A stretch of DNA of 30,000 nucleotides, taken from NCBI GenBank assembly GCA_003833135.1, contig QZLH01000894.1:1-30000 (forward strand), read 5' to 3'. Position 1 is the stretch's first letter; every line of letters starts with the position of its first letter. Positions 9,936 to 28,213 of the stretch are shown in pieces. A program made the position numbers and the translations under genes. The DNA is from Oehlia diaphana (Eukaryota; Glomeromycota; Glomeromycetes; Glomerales; Glomeraceae). The notes beneath the pieces are model-generated. The model saw nothing but the letters and a program-made list of their open reading frames with translations. It did not search any database and was not told the DNA's origin.

Positions 9936-10835
9936 ATATTCATAACTTTAAAAATAATATTAGATTTATTTTGTATTATTTGTAACTGTATTTTTGATTA
10001 TTTATTTTATATTATTTTTAATTATATATATATATTTGAAGTAATTGCATAAATAAAAACAAATCATATACTATCAAGTTCAAATTTAAGCTCTTTATTT
10101 ATTTTTTTTATCCGTAAAATTTAATGTATATAAATATTAAAAATATTGATTATTATTTATCTAAGTACTGTAGTGTCAAAAAGTTTGTGCGGGTTCATTC
10201 AAGGACAATTTAAAGGACTCCCAATGATTGTCGGTAGTGACAAAATCCACATTTAAATGTTGTTGATGATTTATCACAGCCGTATTTACACTTTTTAGAT
10301 TGTCATACCTTTCTAAACTTTTTTTCTCTGCGCTAATAAACTAAACAAATGTGTTGAAAAGTTGTAAGATTAATTGCCGATTCGACTAAGATATTAAAAA
10401 TAACCCTATAAAAGATTTTATCCGTTATTACTGAAAACCTCCGTAAAAATGAGCTTTTCACAGATCCATTCACGGAAATGTAAATAAACCGTGATATAAT
10501 TAATTCCGGAAGATGGGATATAAAAAAACGGATCAACTTTTTTTTACAAGGATATGGACTAAATCTAACATTTCACATGTAATTGGCAATAAAAACACTA
10601 TTGCGAAAACTCATGATGCCTTGTAAAATTATGCAAAAAAAAACCAAGGGAAAAGAATAAAAAAAAATCATTTTAAAAGAGGTTACATTGTGCGCGCGTC
10701 AGATTTCACATTATTTCATTTGTGAAAATCATACCATGTAGAAAAACTCGAATTATTCATTCATTTTTGTAAGAGTTTGTATTTGTACGCCATCAAGTTT
10801 TATGATAGTTCCGTTCTTTTAACCGAAGGCTAGAA
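9936..10835 (+). repeat. P450 downstream flank, copy 2 of the segmental duplication
   Basis: This gene-free stretch aligns with 965-1925, with indels. The minus-strand ORF at 10333-10536 is not preserved in the other copy. I see no gene. Confidence 0.8.
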
Positions 10836-11099
10836 GAAAATTTCCAAATAGAATTCTATAATAATGTAGTGCAAATCTATGCAATCATAATTCAAACAGG
10901 TTTAGCCATGATCTGCGTCATTGGCTCATTTATCGTAATATTTTTTTTAGAACCCCTTTAAACTTCTTTTGATCCAATCTTTGTAAAAAACCAAAAATGA
11001 AATGTTTATTGTGTAGCAGCTTTACGGGCCGAAATTTATCAACAAAAAAATAAATATTAATCATTCGAATTGACTCTTGTTTGATTAATTCTTGACAAA
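10836..11099. other. Upstream region of P450 C
   Basis: 264 bp without a gene. It shows no clear match to the upstream region of gene B. The start context is CTTGACAAAATG, with A at -3. No specific regulatory element is recognisable. Confidence 0.4.
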
Positions 11100-13361
11100 A
11101 TGAATTTCCTTATAATAATCTTATCTTTGATATCTTTTATAGTCTATAAAATTTATCAAAAATTAAGAGTACCTAAAGGACTTGAAAATGTGCCAACAAT
11201 AAGTAGCTCCGGCTTTATTATTGAATTACTTAATAAAGCTGGACCAGACAAGCGTTGGGAAAAAATTAAGGATCTTGTAGAAAAAGAAGGAATTGGGAAG
11301 GTAAGTAGTCTATTTATTCTAACACTTTAAAGGTATATTTTTAAAAAGTTTTCTATAGTTTTGGTTCAATGGAGAATGGATGGTCATAATAACCGATTTG
11401 GGATTAGTAAAAGACATAATTACAAAATCTGGTTAGATATTTATTTTAATTTAACATTGTAATTTCTTTTTATTTATCGTTATAATTTCTTTTATGAATT
11501 AGATTTATATCCTAAGATCCCTCTCGAAGAATCATTCCCTGGATCTTTAATTGCTCAATATTATGGTACAAATGTAGTAATGTCCAACGGTGATGTGAGT
11601 ATACTTTTCGTTAATCTAATCTTGTGATCAGAACTATCCGAGCTAATCATTGTTATTTGATTGTATAGGTTTGGAGACGCCACCGGTATAATTAATTGCG
11701 TATTTAAGTAATAGTGTATATATAATTTGTTGTATATAAAATTAAATTTCTTTAAAATATCTAGTCGTATTACAAATCCTTCTTTTCGAAGTTTACCAGT
11801 ACATGTATTTGTTGAATCTGTTATGAAACTGTTAGATGTCATGGAAAAAGTTGATAATGAACCTATAGAGATCAAAAATTTCATGCATAGTTTGACTTTA
11901 GATATACTTGGAAGGGCTGCTTTTGGTTTTGATTTTAACGTATGATATAATCAATTTTATTTAAAAGTACATTTTTATATTCAAAGCTAATTTTTATTTA
12001 TTAATGTTAAAATTAGAATCTTGAAGATCCAAAAAATGTATATGTCACTACTTATAATGAAGTATTAAAAGAATTGGGAAATCCATTATATTTTGTTATC
12101 CCATTCCTTTCATATCTTCCGCGTCCTGAGGCACTTAAGAAGATGACAAAACTTAATAATTTATATGATGGACTTGTCGAAAAAAAACGTCAATCGATGA
12201 AATTAGGAGAGTTAGATGAAAAGATAAATAATAATTCTGCCGATTTATTAGAGCATATGATACATGCTTGCAATGATCCAGAAAATCCAACTTTGACAAA
12301 TGATGAATTACGGGTAAGAGTTAAAATTTTGAATTTGGAATTTTAATTAACTAAATAATAATCCTACGTTTTTATAGTATAATCTTGCAATTTTTATGTT
12401 AGCTGGTCATGACACTAGTAAGAAATATCAATATTGATCTTTGTTGTCCATTTATTTATTATTTTTATTAATATAATTATTATTTTCATTTGTGAAATCA
12501 GCCGCAAATTCCTTAACAACCATATTGTATCTTTTGGCTATCCACAAGGTATTTAAAAATTTCATATTATGAGATAATTCTTTTTAAAATCATAATTATT
12601 TATTTTGTTTTAATTAAATAAGGATGCGCAAAAAAAAGTGCGTGATGAAATCTTACGCGTTCTTGGTGATAATTTAATGCCAAGCATGGAGCAACATAAA
12701 GAATTAAAATATATGAACATGGTTATAAATGAAAATCTAAGATTATATCCTCCGGTACGTATGATTTAACATTTTTGATCAGATTTAGTTTTCATTTATT
12801 AAAAATTTTTTTAACTGTATCATTAAGATTGCACAATTATCAGTAAGAAAAAATGTACAGGATGTTAAATTTAACGATCATATAATTCCGGCTCAAACAC
12901 CTTTATTTCCATCTGTTTATGGAATTCATCATTCATCAAAAAATTGGGAGAATCCCGAAGAATTTATTCCTGAAAGATTTGAGAATGAAAAACATGATCA
13001 TTTTGCTTGGTTAGGTTTTGGTGGCGGTAGTAGAGCGTAAGTATGCGAAATACTGGTTTATTATATTTATTATAAAAAAAAAATTAATTTTTTTTTTTGA
13101 TTAATTAGATGTTTAGGAAATAATTTCTCACTTATTGAACAGAGAATAACTCTATGCGCTTTATGTAAGTTATTTATAATAATTCATAATTTTAATCTTA
13201 ATTATTTACTAAAAAGTAATCTTTTATATATAGTAAGAAAATATGAAGTGTCCTTACCAGCAGATAGTATTCACAAAGATAAGTTACAAATTGAACCTGA
13301 TACTAGTGGAACTATGGGACCATATCCAATACCTTTAATCTTTAAAAGAAGAACAGAATGA
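11100..13361 (+). CDS. Cytochrome P450 monooxygenase C (12 exons, complete, 488 aa)
   Basis: Exons: 11100-11300, 11359-11431, 11503-11594, 11669-11685, 11765-11939, 12017-12313, 12378-12417, 12502-12548, 12623-12754, 12828-13036, 13109-13164 and 13234-13361 (TGA). All junctions are GT-AG and the frame holds throughout. Motifs: N-terminal hydrophobic anchor (residues 2-17), C-helix WRRHR in a 17-bp exon, I-helix AGHDTTA, K-helix ENLR, FIPERFENE and heme loop FGGGSRACLG. This is the only P450 in the window with no break. It lacks the extra intron of A/B and the MITE in the penultimate-but-one intron. It should be an ER-anchored heme monooxygenase. Substrate and CYP family are not assignable from sequence alone; a lipid or sterol-type hydrophobic substrate is only a guess. 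Confidence 0.95.
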
Positions 13362-13724
13362 GGACAATTATTATTTAATTTATTTATATTATGAGTAGTT
13401 TTAATGGAACTAAATAATACATTTATTATAATTTTACACATGATTAGCTGCTAGTTTTTAATAATCATATACTGTAAGTTTCTTAGTAAAAATTTAATAA
13501 ATCTCTCGTCTCTTAAATTGTAACTTTTAAATATAATTCAGCCAGATGATGGGTTTAATCACATATACAGTACATATAAAAAAAAAAATTAAACGATCAT
13601 TCAAATTCTAATTTATTTATTTATTTATTTTTTTTTAAAAAATATAAAAATACAATAAATGATTAATGTAAATAATTATTGTACAAAAAAAAAAGAAAAA
13701 AAAAGCGAAACAAAAAATAGGATA
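13362..13724. other. Convergent 3' region between P450 C and the BEACH gene
   Basis: 363 bp holding both 3' UTRs. It is AT-rich with A/T homopolymers and an AATAAAT at about 13496 that could serve P450 C polyadenylation. No gene. Confidence 0.5.
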
Positions 13725-21441
<7,717 letters not shown>

Positions 21442-22442
21442 GATGATATTAAAAGAAAAAAAAAATGTATAATAATTAAATTTTCAGAATAAGTTCTTTT
21501 GCGGACAAAAGTCAAACGTATTTTTTAAGAAAAAAGAAAAAGAAAAAAAAAAATTCAAAATATTTAAGTGAGAATCAAAATACGATACAAAAAAAAAACA
21601 TAAATAATAAATTATAATTTATTAAAAACCTTTATTCTTTAAATCTCTACAATTAGATGAATTTCGATGCGAAACAGTGATATGTCTAATCAATAATACA
21701 TACTATAAATCGTTAGAAAGAAATTCGTAAAAATTACAAAAAGCTATAATTCATTACCTGATAAAGACCTTGATCACAAAAAAAAAAATTAAATTAGAAT
21801 CAATGTATAATATTAATTTATCAGCATGATACTTAATTATATTTGGAATAAAAATTATCCTAATAATTTATAATTTTTTTTTTCGCTTTAAGTAATAAAG
21901 AATTTATATATTTATATATTAGATATATAATTAAAATAATCCGCAGTAAGGGGAAAGAAACTTTTGAATTATATAAATATAAATACCAAATCAAGTATTT
22001 TTTAAAAGCAAAGCATCCGAAACATGAAAATGAAGAAAATGAGATTTGGAAATTGGAATGTTTGCTTTGTTTATATATAAGTGGAAACAAGATTACGTAC
22101 TGCGAAACGCACATCTGAGCATATAATTGGGTTCCGAATTTCTGGGTTCATGAAATAATCACGCTAAAAACAGGCTGAAAGGTCAAGGCTAGAAATTTTT
22201 CCGGAAATAATTTTTTAAAAAGGAATAAACTAATTTACGATCAGATCAAAAAAAAATTTTTTTTTATTAACATAATAGGCTGACGCATTTTGGTGCATAT
22301 CTGCCGCAACCCAACGACTTGAATTTTTATAGGAATAGTCTAATTTTCAATATAACCGGATTTCCAGTATCCGTGTTTGGTTAAACATTTTATTACGGAT
22401 TTATAAAATTTTGCGCATAATTACATATTTTTTTTTATATAA
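21442..22442. other. Intergenic region: BEACH promoter and Ctu1 3' end
   Basis: 1.0 kb without a supported gene. It is A/T-rich with poly-A runs close to the BEACH start. A somewhat more GC-balanced patch at 22280-22370 (GCTGACGCATTTTGG, CCGCAACCCAACGAC) may be a degenerate dispersed repeat. The minus ORF at 21860-22114 is low-complexity and rejected. Confidence 0.4.
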
Positions 22443-24498
22443 TTACTTTTCAGCAAGTTTTTCTTTTAAATTATTTGAATCATCAATAATAATATTATTA
22501 TTTTCATCATCATTAATTTTAATTTTATTAAAATGAGGTATTATGGCTGTGTCTTGTGGCATATCTCCGTGAATTTTTCTCTAAAAACCAGTAAAAATAA
22601 TTAGTATTTTTTTAAAATTTTTTTTAAATAAATTCTTACTAATAATATTTACCATTCTGTGAGTTTTTCCAATACCAAGCCTAATAAAAATGAAAAAAGA
22701 AAAATTTAGTAAAAGGATGTTTATTATGTTTATTATAATAATAAAAAGTTACAGTCAAACTCCAATATAACGATATGTTGGGGATCCATATGAAAATCAT
22801 TGAAAAATATCGTTATATCAAATTATACCGATATTCTCATATAGTGGGAAAGTAAAATTTTATCGTTATATATCGTTTTTAATGTAGAATATCAGTATAT
22901 TGAGGTCTGACTGTATTTATTGACTTACTTTGGTAAACCTCTATTTAATCCTTCTAATAATACACACGCTTTACATAGTTCATTACTTGACATATATCCA
23001 CATCTCTTACATACTCCTTGTATAGGTAATTTAACTTCTTTCTTGATTTCAAATGCTTCACCTGAATGTATTATATCTTTTATAATAAAATTTTGGTTAA
23101 TTCCAAATTTTTCTTTTTTTTAAAAAAAAAGAGGTGATAATTGGGTTCATTTATATTTACCAATAATAGCACTGGGTCGAACAGATTCTAAATCCTTTAG
23201 AAACGTTCTAGCATGACCTCTATATGAATTAGGTGAATATATGCATTCCGTCGAAAAATAATCAAGCTTCTTAAAATATGCATACCTAAAAATATTAAAA
23301 TTGAATTAATGATGTATGGTTAAAATTAATATATACATAGTATAAAAACTAACATGACGATTTCTTTCTCGTAAGTGTATTTGAACGGTTTTGATCTTCG
23401 TATACATCCATCACCAGTCGTACATATCTCTGTACATCTTTGAAGTCTTGCTATATCGCCTCTCAAGACTAGATAAAATAAATATAAATTAATACAATCA
23501 TTGGAAAATATATATCATCGTTTGTGATGATATATTTACATAAATTTTTGTTTGAAATTAGAAAATCATTATAAATATATCTGAGATGGTATCGGGACAT
23601 AGCCATTTCACCGAAAAATAATCTCTGGCCTAAGTTATTCATGGTGCTGCATAATGTTTACCTTGCATCTCAGCCTCTTACCCAAACAAACGCAAAGAAA
23701 ACATACTTACTATTCATCAAAACTGTTTCGGCAATATCATCCGCATTGTGCCCTGTTACTATATGGTCAACATTAAGTATCACAGCTCCTCTATCTAATG
23801 CTTGACGTCTGAATACACCACAAAAAGTACCTAAAGATCAATAAAATACATTTATAATCTTAAAAAAAGTAATTAAAAAAAAAAATTCAACGTTTTAATT
23901 TTCTTCTTACAGTTATTTTTTAATCCAACTTCTTTTACAATTTGATCCATACTCCATCCATATAATTCACTATATGAAATGATCTTGAGGGGTAATTCAT
24001 ATTGTTGTTGATTTCTCTTCACAGTCTTTTATTTAAAATAAATCATTAATTTTCTGAAAAAAATATTTTTTTTTTTTTATAAAATTATAATTACCTCTAA
24101 CGAATCATCTCTATAACCTGTTATTCCTTCATCAACAGATAAAAGAAAAAGTTCTAATCCATATTGATATCTCTCATTTAAAAGTTTCATAACATGGGCT
24201 AATACTGTTGAATCTATGAAAAAAATAGTAACAATTCTTTTAATTTTCTTGATATTTCACTTTTTATTTTTAATAAAATTTCAGAAAAAAAAAATTTTTT
24301 TTTTGTTCCATTACCTTTTCCTCCAGATGCAGCAATTGCGATTCTATCACCTTTCTTAAATAATTTATTGTCTATAATCGCGTTATGAATTTCCGTTTCA
24401 AATACATAATAAAAACATTCTTTACAAAGTTTTTGACCTGTTTTTGGTCTTTTTATAATTGCCCGTTCTTTGTCACAAATAACACAAAGTCGACCCAT
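22443..24498 (-). CDS. CTU1: Cytoplasmic tRNA 2-thiolation protein 1 (Ctu1/Ncs6), 9 exons, one apparent 1-base frameshift
   Basis: Exons: 24498-24315, 24214-24095, 24025-23911, 23830-23711, 23468-23354, 23285-23161, 23076-22929, 22680-22653 and 22580-22443. Features: N-terminal zinc pairs C5/C8 and C25/C28, PP-loop SGGKDS (residues 58-63) for ATP-dependent adenylation, CTFC at about 140-143, [10 protein letters not shown], and a C-terminal CKRC...CKAC zinc site followed by LLEGLNRG. With Ctu2 and Urm1 as sulfur donor this enzyme makes the 2-thio group of wobble uridine in tRNA-Lys/Glu/Gln in the cytosol. Without the extra base in exon 2 (A run at 24180-24184) the product is 363 aa, the usual family length. 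With it, translation leaves frame after VMK and meets a stop three codons on. All other exon phases agree, so a sequence error is likely. Confidence 0.93.
22752..22913. mobile_element. 162-bp Tc1/mariner-pogo-like MITE in Ctu1 intron 7
   Basis: Inverted ends CAGTCAAACTCCAATATA (left) and, as complement of the right end, CAGTCAGACCTCAATATA, about 25 bp long, with TA on both sides. The interior has further ATCGTTATAT stretches and no ORF. It enlarges the intron to 248 bp. The end sequence resembles that of the elements in the P450 introns at 8688 and 9493. Confidence 0.8.
23581..23673. repeat. Small palindromic-ended element in Ctu1 intron 4
   Basis: CTGAGATG at 23581 and CATCTCAG at 23666-23673 bound a 93-bp patch that is more GC-rich than the rest of this 242-bp intron. 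The inverted ends are only 8 bp, so a small insertion is plausible but not proven. Confidence 0.35.
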
Positions 24499-26203
24499 TT
24501 TGTAAAATTGTCAAAAAATAAAAAATTTTTTAAAGCTCAAAAGTCAAATAACAAATTGATGATTAATACAAGATAATCCGTGTAACGAATCTAAATTTGA
24601 GCACTGCGGCAAGTTTTATCTCGCGCGTGATGTACGAGAAGTACCAGTGGAACAACGGTGGTAAAATTACATTATTTACGGTAAAATTCATTGATATACA
24701 TACAGTCATACAGTACATATAACTTGGTTTTTTTTTCTCTGACGATCTTCACATTCTTACTATTTTTCTAAAAGATTTTTTCGACAAATTGTCGAACCGC
24801 TGTCAGACCAGTGTCGGGTAAATTGTGAGCTACATGTACAAGACGTATTTATATATTATATGATTTATATCGATATTCTACCTCTTCAATCTCCTAATTT
24901 GCTATCTTATCCATGGGATTGATTCATCACACTTTTTTGGGATTGAACTGAGACGTTAAAGTAATGACAATATAAGGCTGTAATGTTGTAGTAACTTCTG
25001 TCCCATAATACCGCAATACTATTGTAACCCGATCTTAATTCATATAATAACATGCTTATAAAAATTTTCTATAATTTAAAAGTCCGATCAAATATTAAAA
25101 GTAAGATAATTCGGATAAGAGACATGTTGACATATGTTGATATGTGTGACATGATGGCATGATTTTTGCTACTTGATATCATAAACCAAGGAAGAAATAA
25201 TATTATATAACTCAAAGATAAATAATAAAAAAAAAGAGATCATTTTAATATACGATACCGTTACGATGTTATAAAAAATCAAAAGACTCAAAATAAGCAA
25301 CGATAGTAGTAAAATATTATATTTTGTATATACAATAACAGATAATATATATCTATTTTTATAATTCAATAATTCAAAGTAATTCAAGTATAATTTCAAA
25401 TTTTTGGCTAGAATTAAACATTCATAATTTTAAACTGGTTTTATTATTTTGTTTGAATGTTTTTACCAAATAAATATCCGAAAAATTTACCGAAATTAAA
25501 TTACGTAATATTCTGACCGTTTCATTGTTTATTATTAACGAATTAATTTGATTTGATATTCAAAACTTTAATTTTAAAGTTTCGAATAACATCATTTTAT
25601 TTATGATTATCAACAATTTATTAATTAGTAATTTGACTTTTTTAATTTAAAATATTTTTTTTAATCCTTTTAATATTAATATGATAACCATATTTCGTAT
25701 AGTCGAATCAAAAACTGGATTTTTTTTATTTATTTATATATATTAAAAAAAAAAAAATTATATTTAAAAAATTCTTGGCAAAAACCTTTTTTTTTTTTTT
25801 TTATCAAATCATGTTTAAAAAAGAAAATCTTTTTTTATTTTTTAAAGCGCGTCTAATTGGTATTTATAAAAAAAAAAAAAATTATTATTATGATTTTTTT
25901 ATTTTTAACTTTTTTTTTTTTTAAATCCACTCAAATCATTTAAAAGATTTATTGAAAAATTTTCTTTTACATGCATTATTTTTAGTTTACATACAGTACG
26001 TTATACTGTTGGATTTACTTTATATGCAAATGTCAAAAAAGTATTGGATATTAAATTGATAAGCAGTACATTATCTGATTCAAACAACAGATCAACAATT
26101 CTCCTTTATTATTAGTTATACAATATATACTGTATATAATATTTAGGTATGGAAAAAAAAGGTCTTAAAATATTTTAAACATCCTTTAATCCTTAAACTT
26201 CTT
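24499..26203. other. Intergenic region between Ctu1 and the aquaporin
   Basis: 1.7 kb holding the Ctu1 promoter side and the aquaporin 3' end. The first 200 bp (24590-24680) are less AT-rich and may contain the Ctu1 core promoter. The stretch 25640-25930 is dominated by A and T homopolymers. The ORFs at 25169-25399 and 26143-26337 are AT-rich or shadow the aquaporin tail. No supported gene and no tRNA seen. Confidence 0.45.
25730..25930. repeat. Low-complexity A/T homopolymer region
   Basis: Repeated runs of 10-16 A or T in close succession. Likely simple sequence only, and prone to assembly length error. Confidence 0.7.
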
Positions 26204-27497
26204 TTAATCCTTATCAATATGTTCCCCATCAAGATGTTCTCTATCAAGATTTTCTCTATCAAGATCAATATCCCTTTCAAGATGTAGACCATCCTAAAAA
26301 ATGTATGTAAAATGTATATAAGTACTTTTTTTAACATTAATAATCAATAAATCAACCTACAAAATTTCTTTTAAAGTAAGTATGAAATGTTGCCGCTAAT
26401 AAACTTCCTATAATAGGACCAACGAAATAAATCCAAATATCACCGGAGAATTTTCCTGCTACAATGGCTGGTCCAAGAGTTCTCGCTGGATTCAAGCTAA
26501 TTATAATTTTTTTAACGCGTAAATTTTAATAAACAAAAATTAATTTTTGTATGTAAATTTTTTACCTTGCTCCTGTATATGGTCCAGCTGATTAATAAAG
26601 TTTTTTGGGTTAATAAAATAAATTGTAACAGAACAATTAAAAAAAATATCATTACAATACTTTACCAACAAGTACAGAAATTAATACAGAAGTTCCAATT
26701 CCAAAAGCTGCCACAAATCCACCTCTTTCATTAATGGCTAATATATACACAGTTAATGTTAATAAAGATGTAGTAATAATTTCAATTACCAATCCTTGAA
26801 GAATTGTAGTTCCGTTCGACTTATAAATAAAAAGCACTGTTAATAATTAATTTCATTTATACATTATGTAAAAAAATATTTAATACATACAAGGGTTGTT
26901 AAAGCTGCAATTGGAGCTGGTACAAATAATTTTACAAGTAATGATCCGAGTATAGCTCCTGCGAATTGTGCGATAATATAAAAAATTCCTCTCCTTGTTC
27001 TTAATTCTTGATCATCTGTAAACATTAATGCTATAGTAATAGCAGGATTCAATACTAAAATATTGAAAGGCGATTGAGTTGTGTTAATTCATTTAATAAA
27101 TTATAACGAAATAAATTAGAGAGAGTAAGAGCGTTAACCTCCGCCGGATATATGATTCCAAAGCCATACATTTATCATTAATGACCATCCGAATGAGAAT
27201 GCAGTAGCAAAGAGTTTTCTATAGGATGCCAGAATGATTTATGTCAGCATTATATCCTATTTGAATTTATGTCAGCACTATAAGGTATCGGATGTCATAT
27301 TATAACTTACATGTCACCTAAAGATTTTCCGGCAAAAGCAGCTATTGCATCACTACCTCCGAGTCCTTAAATAATTAACTATTAACGTCGTAATTATAAT
27401 ACATTTGAAAATTAAAATTAAAATTACCTATGAAAATGAAATATGTAGTTCCAATAAATTCTGCTAGTGAAGTCACAAAGTCATCCTTTAATCCCAT
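26204..27497 (-). CDS. Aquaporin / major intrinsic protein (8 exons, 256 aa)
   Basis: Exons: 27497-27428, 27365-27311, 27218-27139, 27054-26891, 26819-26666, 26587-26566 (22 bp), 26496-26361 and 26293-26204. Phases agree throughout. Hallmarks: HISGGVLNPAIT (first NPA box, loop B), [17 protein letters not shown] (second NPA box with the selectivity-filter arginine, loop E), and six hydrophobic segments. Both NPA boxes are canonical, which favours an orthodox water channel over a large-pore aquaglyceroporin. The acidic C-terminal tail, encoded by the last exon, carries pentapeptide repeats ([15 protein letters not shown]). The protein acts as a plasma- or internal-membrane channel. Two splice choices were made to keep frame: the exon 5 acceptor at TATAAG and the exon 7 donor GTAGGT. 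Confidence 0.93.
26207..26260 (-). repeat. 15-bp tandem repeat coding the acidic aquaporin tail
   Basis: On the coding strand three units of GATAGAGAA(A/C)ATCTT type (the last degenerate) stand in a row, each giving a D-x-E-x-L/I pentapeptide. The repeat is in frame and ends just before the stop codon. Confidence 0.7.
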
Positions 27498-28213
27498 CTT
27501 AATTATTTCAAATTTATTTTGAAAGTGGTATAAATTTTTTAAGTGTTGGTGCAAAATGAAAAAAAAAAGGGAAAGCGAGTATTATTTAACGAAAAAAGTG
27601 AGTTTACAAAAATCAATCAACTTTAGGACCAATTAAATAATTAAATTTGACCGTATTTTATAAAACTCATAACATCGTGTCAATTTACGTATCAAAATAT
27701 AAACAATATAATCATTCGTTATTAATCCACGTAAAATGAGGCTTTAAAAAATGTGGCTTTAAACAGCAAAAAAAAAAAGTGAGTGACTTTGCCACATTAA
27801 AAGTTCCACATTGGTAACAACACGTCAAATACATTCACAAACAAATTTTTTAAAGGCAATCAAAACTAGACACATTTACAAAGTGAATTGGTTTATACTA
27901 GCATAAATATGGTAATTCGAATAATCTGCTGTGTGATACAATATTTCAAAATGCACGTAGAATGATAGAATTATAGAATAAAAGAATATCTAAGATTAGG
28001 TATTGATTATCGAAAAATTCTTATTCTTGTTACGCAGCCTATCACAAAGAAGTTTGGAACTCATTTAGAGTACTAAGAGAGTTAGTTCCTTTAGGATTTA
28101 ATAATTCCATTGGTCATGATTTCAACCAATGAAACAAAGTAAAATTTAAGAAGTTTTCTCTCACACACTTTTTCTACTCTTTTTAGAAGTTAACATTTTC
28201 TTGTAATTCAGTA
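27498..28213. promoter_or_regulatory. Divergent intergenic region (aquaporin / hypothetical gene)
   Basis: 716 bp between two divergent start codons, so it should hold both promoters. Upstream of the plus-strand gene, CCATTGGT (28108-28115) and ACCAATG (28125-28131) form an inverted pair of CCAAT boxes about 85 bp before the ATG. A T/C-rich leader follows (28150-28200). No gene was found inside. Confidence 0.45.

Noticed and set aside
11561..11884. 107-aa minus-strand ORF
   Set aside because: It is antisense to the exons and introns of P450 C and shows no independent support.
24599..24700. Possible structured RNA or tRNA in a GC-richer patch upstream of Ctu1
   Set aside because: No cloverleaf, no GGTTCGAATCC-type T arm and no snRNA motif could be found; more likely promoter sequence.
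25169..25399. 76-aa hydrophobic minus-strand ORF
   Set aside because: Composition follows the AT-rich intergenic DNA; Leu/Ile/Tyr-only bias, no motif, no splice partners.
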